DNA of 64,000 nt from Bermanella sp036960565 (GTDB taxonomy: Bacteria; Pseudomonadota; Gammaproteobacteria; Pseudomonadales; Oceanobacteraceae). The notes under the pieces are model-generated. The model had not been told where the DNA came from. It did not search any database and saw only the letters and a program-made list of their open reading frames with translations. The stretch is from assembly GCA_036960565.1 (NCBI GenBank), contig JBALXQ010000004.1, positions 95,641 through 159,640 of the forward strand, in the 5' to 3' direction. Both the position numbers and the translations under genes were made by a program. This document shows, piece after piece, positions 60,444 through 64,000 of this stretch; within the stretch, counting starts at the first letter, position 1; each line of letters opens with the position of its first letter.

Positions 60444-61526
60444 TTATTTTAGCGTGAGATACAGGCCACACTCTATGTGATGGGTATAGGGAAATTGATC
60501 AAACAAGGCAAAACGTTCAACCTTATGGGTTTGGCTCAACACCTTTAGATTTTCCTCTAGGGTGTCAGGGTTACATGACACATAAACAATATTAGGATAT
60601 TGGCTAATCATCTTGCAGCTGTCTTCATCTAGGCCGGATCTTGGTGGGTCGACCAATACGGTGCCAAAGTTAGCCTCTTCTAAATTCATGCCTTCAAGAC
60701 GACGGCGCTTATGTTCACCACTCATGTGGGCGGTAAACTCTTCGGCGCTCACTCGGGCAAAGTCCACATTCGTAATGTTATTCATGACCTTATTGTCATT
60801 AGCTGCATTAACCGAGGTTTTGCTGATCTCTGTGGCCACCACACGGCGGAACTGGTCGGCTAGGGCGATGGAGAAGTTGCCATTGCCGCAGTACAGCTCT
60901 AGCAGATCCCAGTCAGAGCCTTTTACACAATCTCGTGCCCAGCTCAGCATCTTCTCATTCATCTTGCCATTAGGCTGAGTAAAGCTGCATTCAATTTGCT
61001 TATATCTAAGGCTACGGCCATCTACATTCAGGGTTTCAATCACATGGTCTTGATCCAGTAATAACCGAATCTTACGGGCGCGACCAATTAGGTTAACCCC
61101 AAGCTGTGCTTTTAGCTTTTTGGCGACTACCAGCCACTCTTCTGCTAACGGCTTGTGATACAACAAACTCACTAACATCTCGCCCGACAGCGTGCTTAGG
61201 TAGTCTATTTGAAACAACTTGTGCTTCAGCATGGGCTCTTGGTTAATAGCCGCCATAACCTTTGGCATAAGATCATTAATGGCCACGCTGGCAATAGGGA
61301 AGTCGGTAATTTCTATAGGGTCATTCTTGGTGCCAGGCTTGAACATGGCGTGAAAGCAACTTTCACCCTGGTGCCAAATGCGAAATTCTGCTCTTAAGCG
61401 ATAATTAATTGGGTCACTTGCAAATACTTGCAGCTCAGGAATATTAAATTGCGCAAACTGGGTTTCAATGCGCTCTTGCTTTTCAGCCAATAGGGCGTCG
61501 TATTGATCTATTTGGATTGGCTGCAT
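60444..61526 (-). CDS. trmA: tRNA (uracil-5-)-methyltransferase TrmA
   Basis: 360 residues from ATG 61526 (MQPIQIDQYDALLAEKQERI), which matches the E. coli start better than an ATG 72 bp further up. Makes T54 in the T-loop of tRNA. SAM motif LLELYCGNGNFSIALA, LVDPPRSGLD and the catalytic Cys in IVYVSCNPDTLEENLK are all present; the N-domain has RAEFRIWHQG. No TRAM domain, as in TrmA. Alone on this strand. Confidence 0.96.
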   Translation of the reverse strand: MQPIQIDQYDALLAEKQERIETQFAQFNIPELQVFASDPINYRLRAEFRIWHQGESCFHAMFKPGTKNDPIEITDFPIASVAINDLMPKVMAAINQEPMLKHKLFQIDYLSTLSGEMLVSLLYHKPLAEEWLVVAKKLKAQLGVNLIGRARKIRLLLDQDHVIETLNVDGRSLRYKQIECSFTQPNGKMNEKMLSWARDCVKGSDWDLLELYCGNGNFSIALADQFRRVVATEISKTSVNAANDNKVMNNITNVDFARVSAEEFTAHMSGEHKRRRLEGMNLEEANFGTVLVDPPRSGLDEDSCKMISQYPNIVYVSCNPDTLEENLKVLSQTHKVERFALFDQFPYTHHIECGLYLTLK

Positions 61527-61835
61527 GAAAGGACTACCGAGTACGAATTTGAAAAGGGGCGCATTATACGGCAAACCTCCATGGGGACATAGCGTCATGA
61601 ATATAGCATCAAAGAAAGTGCTAATTGGCTCTAAATAGTCAGCTTTGAATAGTCGGCTAAAGTAACAATATCAGCAGTATTTTACTTATTGTCCCGCTGG
61701 ACAAGCCGCGACACCCCAAAATAGAAGCAAAAACAGGGTTTTTAGGTAAAAAGCTGGACTTTCAAACACTTGTTTTAATACCCTGTAGGGCTAATTTGAA
61801 TACTAAGTAAAAATCATGAGTATAAGGAGCAAGGC
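61527..61835. other. Divergent intergenic region trmA/tesB
   Basis: About 300 bp with no gene seen. It contains a small hairpin TTGTCC-CGCT-GGACAA (about 61689-61704) and a wider inverted repeat ACAGGGT (61733-61739) / ACCCTGT (61780-61786) ahead of tesB. No confident promoter boxes are seen. Confidence 0.5.
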
Positions 61836-62717
61836 ATGAACCCTGTTACACAGTCGTTAATCGACTTATTAAGTGTAAAATTGCTGCATCAAGGTCCCTC
61901 TACTTATTTGTATCGTGGCGAGTGCGAAGACTTGGGCTTTCGTAACTTATTTGGCGGGCAGATATTAGGCCAGTCATTGTATGCCGCTATGCAGGCCGCG
62001 CCAGCCGGGTATCTGCCGCACTCCATGCACGCGTATTTTTTATTGCCGGGTAATGTGAAAAGCCATGTGGATTACAAGGTAGAAATATTGCGTACTGGGC
62101 GCAGTTTTGCCTCGGTTCGGGTAGATGCCATTCAAGACGGTAAAATAATCTTAACTCAAAATACTAGCTTCCAAGTACCTGAAGAGGGCTTAGAGCACCA
62201 AGATACTATGCCCAACGTAAAAGGCCCTGAAGGCATTATGTCTCAGTTGGAATTAACGCGTAAATTTGCAGACATGATTCCAGAGACCATTCGTGAGAAA
62301 TTCACTGCCGATAAACCTTTGGAAACTCGCCCTATTAATCCTATTAATGTCTTTAACCCTGACAAGCGTGAGCCTAAAAAAGAAGTGTGGTTTAAGCCGA
62401 TTAATGACTGGGGCACGCAAGAATTGGCTTTGCACTATTCGTTACTGGCTTACAGTTCTGACTTTCAATTATTGGGAACGGCGTTGCAGCCCCATGGTGT
62501 TTCTCATTCTAATAAGGCGCTGCAATTGGCCAGTTTAGATCACGCCATTTGGTTTCATCATCAACCGCGCATTGACGATTGGATGTTGTACAGCACCCAA
62601 AGCCCTGCAGCGTCTGGTGGCCGAGGTTTAAATTTTGGTCATATTTACCATAGCGATGGCCAGCTTATGATGTCGGTAGCGCAAGAAGGTTTAATGCGTA
62701 TTCGAAAAGAGAAGTAA
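61836..62717 (+). CDS. tesB: Acyl-CoA thioesterase II
   Basis: 293 residues, two hot-dog domains (double). Blocks typical of TesB: GGQILGQSLYAAMQAAP, MHAYFLLPGN, GRSFASVRVDAIQDG, then in the second half YSLLAYSSDFQLLGTALQPHG and ASLDHAIWFHHQPRIDDW carrying the catalytic Asp with Gln/Thr of the triad. Hydrolyses medium to long acyl-CoA. AAGGAG upstream. Adjacent hot-dog gene at 62806. Confidence 0.95.
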   Translation: MNPVTQSLIDLLSVKLLHQGPSTYLYRGECEDLGFRNLFGGQILGQSLYAAMQAAPAGYLPHSMHAYFLLPGNVKSHVDYKVEILRTGRSFASVRVDAIQDGKIILTQNTSFQVPEEGLEHQDTMPNVKGPEGIMSQLELTRKFADMIPETIREKFTADKPLETRPINPINVFNPDKREPKKEVWFKPINDWGTQELALHYSLLAYSSDFQLLGTALQPHGVSHSNKALQLASLDHAIWFHHQPRIDDWMLYSTQSPAASGGRGLNFGHIYHSDGQLMMSVAQEGLMRIRKEK

Positions 62718-62732
62718 CCGTTTTCTTCATTT

Positions 62733-62764
62733 AAAAAGTTGTAATGGCGACATTACAACTTTTT
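62733..62764 (+). terminator. Intrinsic terminator of tesB
   Basis: 13-bp perfect stem AAAAAGTTGTAAT (62733-62745) / ATTACAACTTTTT (62752-62764), ending in T residues, 16 bp after the stop. Confidence 0.85.
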
Positions 62765-62805
62765 CTCGTTTTAATTTCCCTGTATTTAAAATCAAAAGGC
62801 TCTTT

Positions 62806-63348
62806 GTGAATTTGTATGTTCGTATGGTGCGCATATTGTTGCGTCAATTTTGGTGTGAAAAAATGGATGCACCTTTAACCCGCCGTTTTGTTTTTTTCAG
62901 GGCTTGGTTGCATGATTGTGATTTTAATATGCATCTCACCAGCTCCCGCTATTTTGCCTTAATGGATTTGTGTCGTATGGATCTAATGATGGGGCAGGGT
63001 ATGACGAAACATATTCTAAAACATAAATGGAAATTTGTGGTGAATGCTCAGGAGATCACTTATATCAAGGAAGTGTCCCCCTTCACACGATTTCGAATTA
63101 GCAGCCAAGTACTAGGTTGGGATGAAAAATATTTTTATGTGGAACATAGGGTGGCCAGTAAGGGAAAGTTGCATGCTATTGCGCATATTCGTATTGCCGC
63201 ATTGCAAGGGCGTGATGTGATCAGCATGACGGAAGTTATGAAAACCTGCGGCTTTGATATAGAGCAGCCTGCAGAAGTAGAAGCCATTAAAATATGGAAG
63301 CAATTACTGGATCATAAAAAATGGTCAAATTTAAAGGCTAACAAGTAA
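62806..63348 (+). CDS. Thioesterase family protein (single hot-dog domain)
   Basis: 180 residues, 4HBT-like / THEM6-like: the hot-dog start DFNMHLTSSRYFALMDLCRMD after an N-terminal amphipathic helix, central WKFVVNAQEITYIKEV, then FYVEHRVASKGKLHAIAHIRIAAL. A catalytic acid could be the Asp in FNMHLTSSRYFALMD; not certain. GTG 62806 with AAAGG upstream. It follows the tesB terminator. Substrate unknown; a second acyl-thioesterase beside TesB suggests shared lipid metabolism. Confidence 0.8.
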   Translation: MNLYVRMVRILLRQFWCEKMDAPLTRRFVFFRAWLHDCDFNMHLTSSRYFALMDLCRMDLMMGQGMTKHILKHKWKFVVNAQEITYIKEVSPFTRFRISSQVLGWDEKYFYVEHRVASKGKLHAIAHIRIAALQGRDVISMTEVMKTCGFDIEQPAEVEAIKIWKQLLDHKKWSNLKANK

Positions 63349-63445
63349 CTTTTACACTAACTAAAATCACTCATACATTAATAGGGTATGCCATATGTTT
63401 GGGATTTCATGATTTTTTAGAAAATAGATTTGAATACCTGGTAAA

Positions 63446-63598
63446 ACCCTAATACTCGCTCCATGCAGTATTAGGATACATACCATCCATGGTATTACCC
63501 TATAACTTGCTCCCTGCAATTATAAGATACATAACATCCATGTTATTACCCTATAACTTGCTCCCTGCAATTATAGGATACATAACATCCATGTTATT
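63446..63598. repeat. Three tandem 51-bp paired-palindrome repeats
   Basis: Units 63446-63496, 63497-63547 and 63548-63598. Units 2 and 3 differ at one base. Each has a hairpin with AGGGA/TCCCT core (CCTATAA/TTATAGG in units 2-3; CCTAATACT/AGTATTAGG in unit 1) and a palindrome ATAACATCCATGTTAT (unit 1: ATACCATCCATGGTAT). Differences between units are compensatory in both stems. The last unit overlaps the stop codon of the minus-strand gene. Confidence 0.9.
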
Positions 63599-63824
63599 AG
63601 TCCTGTAGGAAAATGTTGCGTTCGGCTCTTTTCTTGGCGCTTTCATTGTCTTTACCCTGGTAATAATCTCGGGCATTTTGGCGGTCTTCATAAAATTTCT
63701 GCGCGACAGATTTTGGCTCATAGGTTAAAAATAAATAGACAATAGCCCCCAGTACGCCAATAAGCACAGCCAATAATATAAATCGGTTACGTATGGTTTG
63801 TTCTTCGGGGGAAAGTTTTTTCAT
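63597..63824 (-). CDS. Small single-span membrane protein
   Basis: 75 residues from ATG 63824 (an in-frame TTG at 63830 is less likely): short charged lead, one membrane helix (FILLAVLIGVLGAIVYLFLTY) and a charged tail ending KKRAERNIFLQD. The tail is repeated in the next gene upstream (FYESRQ and AERNIFLQN), so the two are tandem paralogues. Stop TAA is shared with the end of repeat unit 3. Not recognised. Confidence 0.65.
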   Translation of the reverse strand: MKKLSPEEQTIRNRFILLAVLIGVLGAIVYLFLTYEPKSVAQKFYEDRQNARDYYQGKDNESAKKRAERNIFLQD

Positions 63825-63839
63825 TTTCAAAGTGAACGC

Positions 63840-64000
63840 TTAATTTTGAAGGAAAATATTACGTTCGGCTTTAACTTTGGCGGAGTCTAAGGCCCGAGAC
63901 TGACGATAACTATCAACACTTTGGCGACTTTCATAAAAACTGTTAGCCATCAATCTGCAAAGTAATATTGTCTTTGGTAATCGCTGACTGAGAGCTAATC
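63840..64000 (-). CDS. Partial paralogue of the small membrane protein, cut by the window edge
   Basis: Read to the right edge, frame open. Ends FYESRQSVDSYRQSRALDSA then AKVKAERNIFLQN, clearly related to the neighbour (FYEDRQNARDYYQGKDN, AERNIFLQD). An internal ATG at 63948-63950 exists, but the frame continues upstream, so the start is probably outside the window. Ends ten bases before the neighbour's start. Confidence 0.55.
   Translation of the reverse strand, partial: LALSQRLPKTILLCRLMANSFYESRQSVDSYRQSRALDSAKVKAERNIFLQN

Noticed and set aside
63446..63598. CRISPR-like array of three 51-bp repeats
   Set aside because: The units are contiguous with no spacers, contain two palindromes each, and no cas genes are nearby.

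Overview
Organism: a marine-type gammaproteobacterium, most like the Oceanospirillales (Bermanella/Oleispira-like). This is an inference from gene content: the large NAD-dependent glutamate dehydrogenase, RMF, EpmC, RlmKL, a YejM/PbgA-type protein, a FilA-like (DUF6160-type) protein, and a moderately AT-rich sequence. It reads as ordinary chromosome. I see no integrase, transposase, prophage or CRISPR array. One 100-N assembly gap lies at 45820-45919. Layout: 1-2096 holds a fused isobutyryl-CoA mutase (IcmF) running off the left edge, then a DMT exporter and a response regulator without an output domain. 4640-11745 is a seven-gene overlapping minus-strand operon: moxR, DUF58, DUF4381, batA, batB-TPR, batD and a 56-residue SEC-C zinc protein. 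11975-22626 is metabolic and ribosomal: NAD-GDH, DUF2835, pyrD, rmf, rlmKL and an amt gene behind a good sigma-54-type promoter. 22927-41616 is mixed housekeeping: desaturase, YejM-like sulfatase, MtgA, MATE, epmC-rhlB, exonuclease-pdxB, an RlmI-like methyltransferase, alaA and gpx-ohrR, with several small lipoproteins and unknowns. 42557-42632 is tRNA-Glu, followed by about 1 kb without a convincing gene. 43636-48076 is a cluster of secreted proteins: one unknown and three FilA/DUF6160-like paralogues, one of them cut short. 48200-56524 carries YgiQ, a LysR regulator, an HD-GYP-type protein, an AraC regulator and a TonB-dependent receptor. 56642-59693 is a TetR-controlled detoxification set: DUF1348 protein, exported alpha/beta hydrolase with an Asp nucleophile, and GST. 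The right end has TrmA, two thioesterases and two tandem small membrane-protein paralogues. Most unusual signal: an intergenic repeat family made of two successive palindromes (core CATCCATG or CAGGGATG, a GTATC-like linker, then a hairpin with a TGCAGGGAGCA-like core). It is seen at 28680-28725, 45698-45809, 45920-46110 and 63446-63598. Copies differ in their arms but stay self-complementary, start directly after terminators or a stop codon, occur in tandem (51-bp and 114-bp periods), and one form looks nested inside another. The FilA-like cluster, which hosts several copies and the assembly gap, is the other region most worth a second look.
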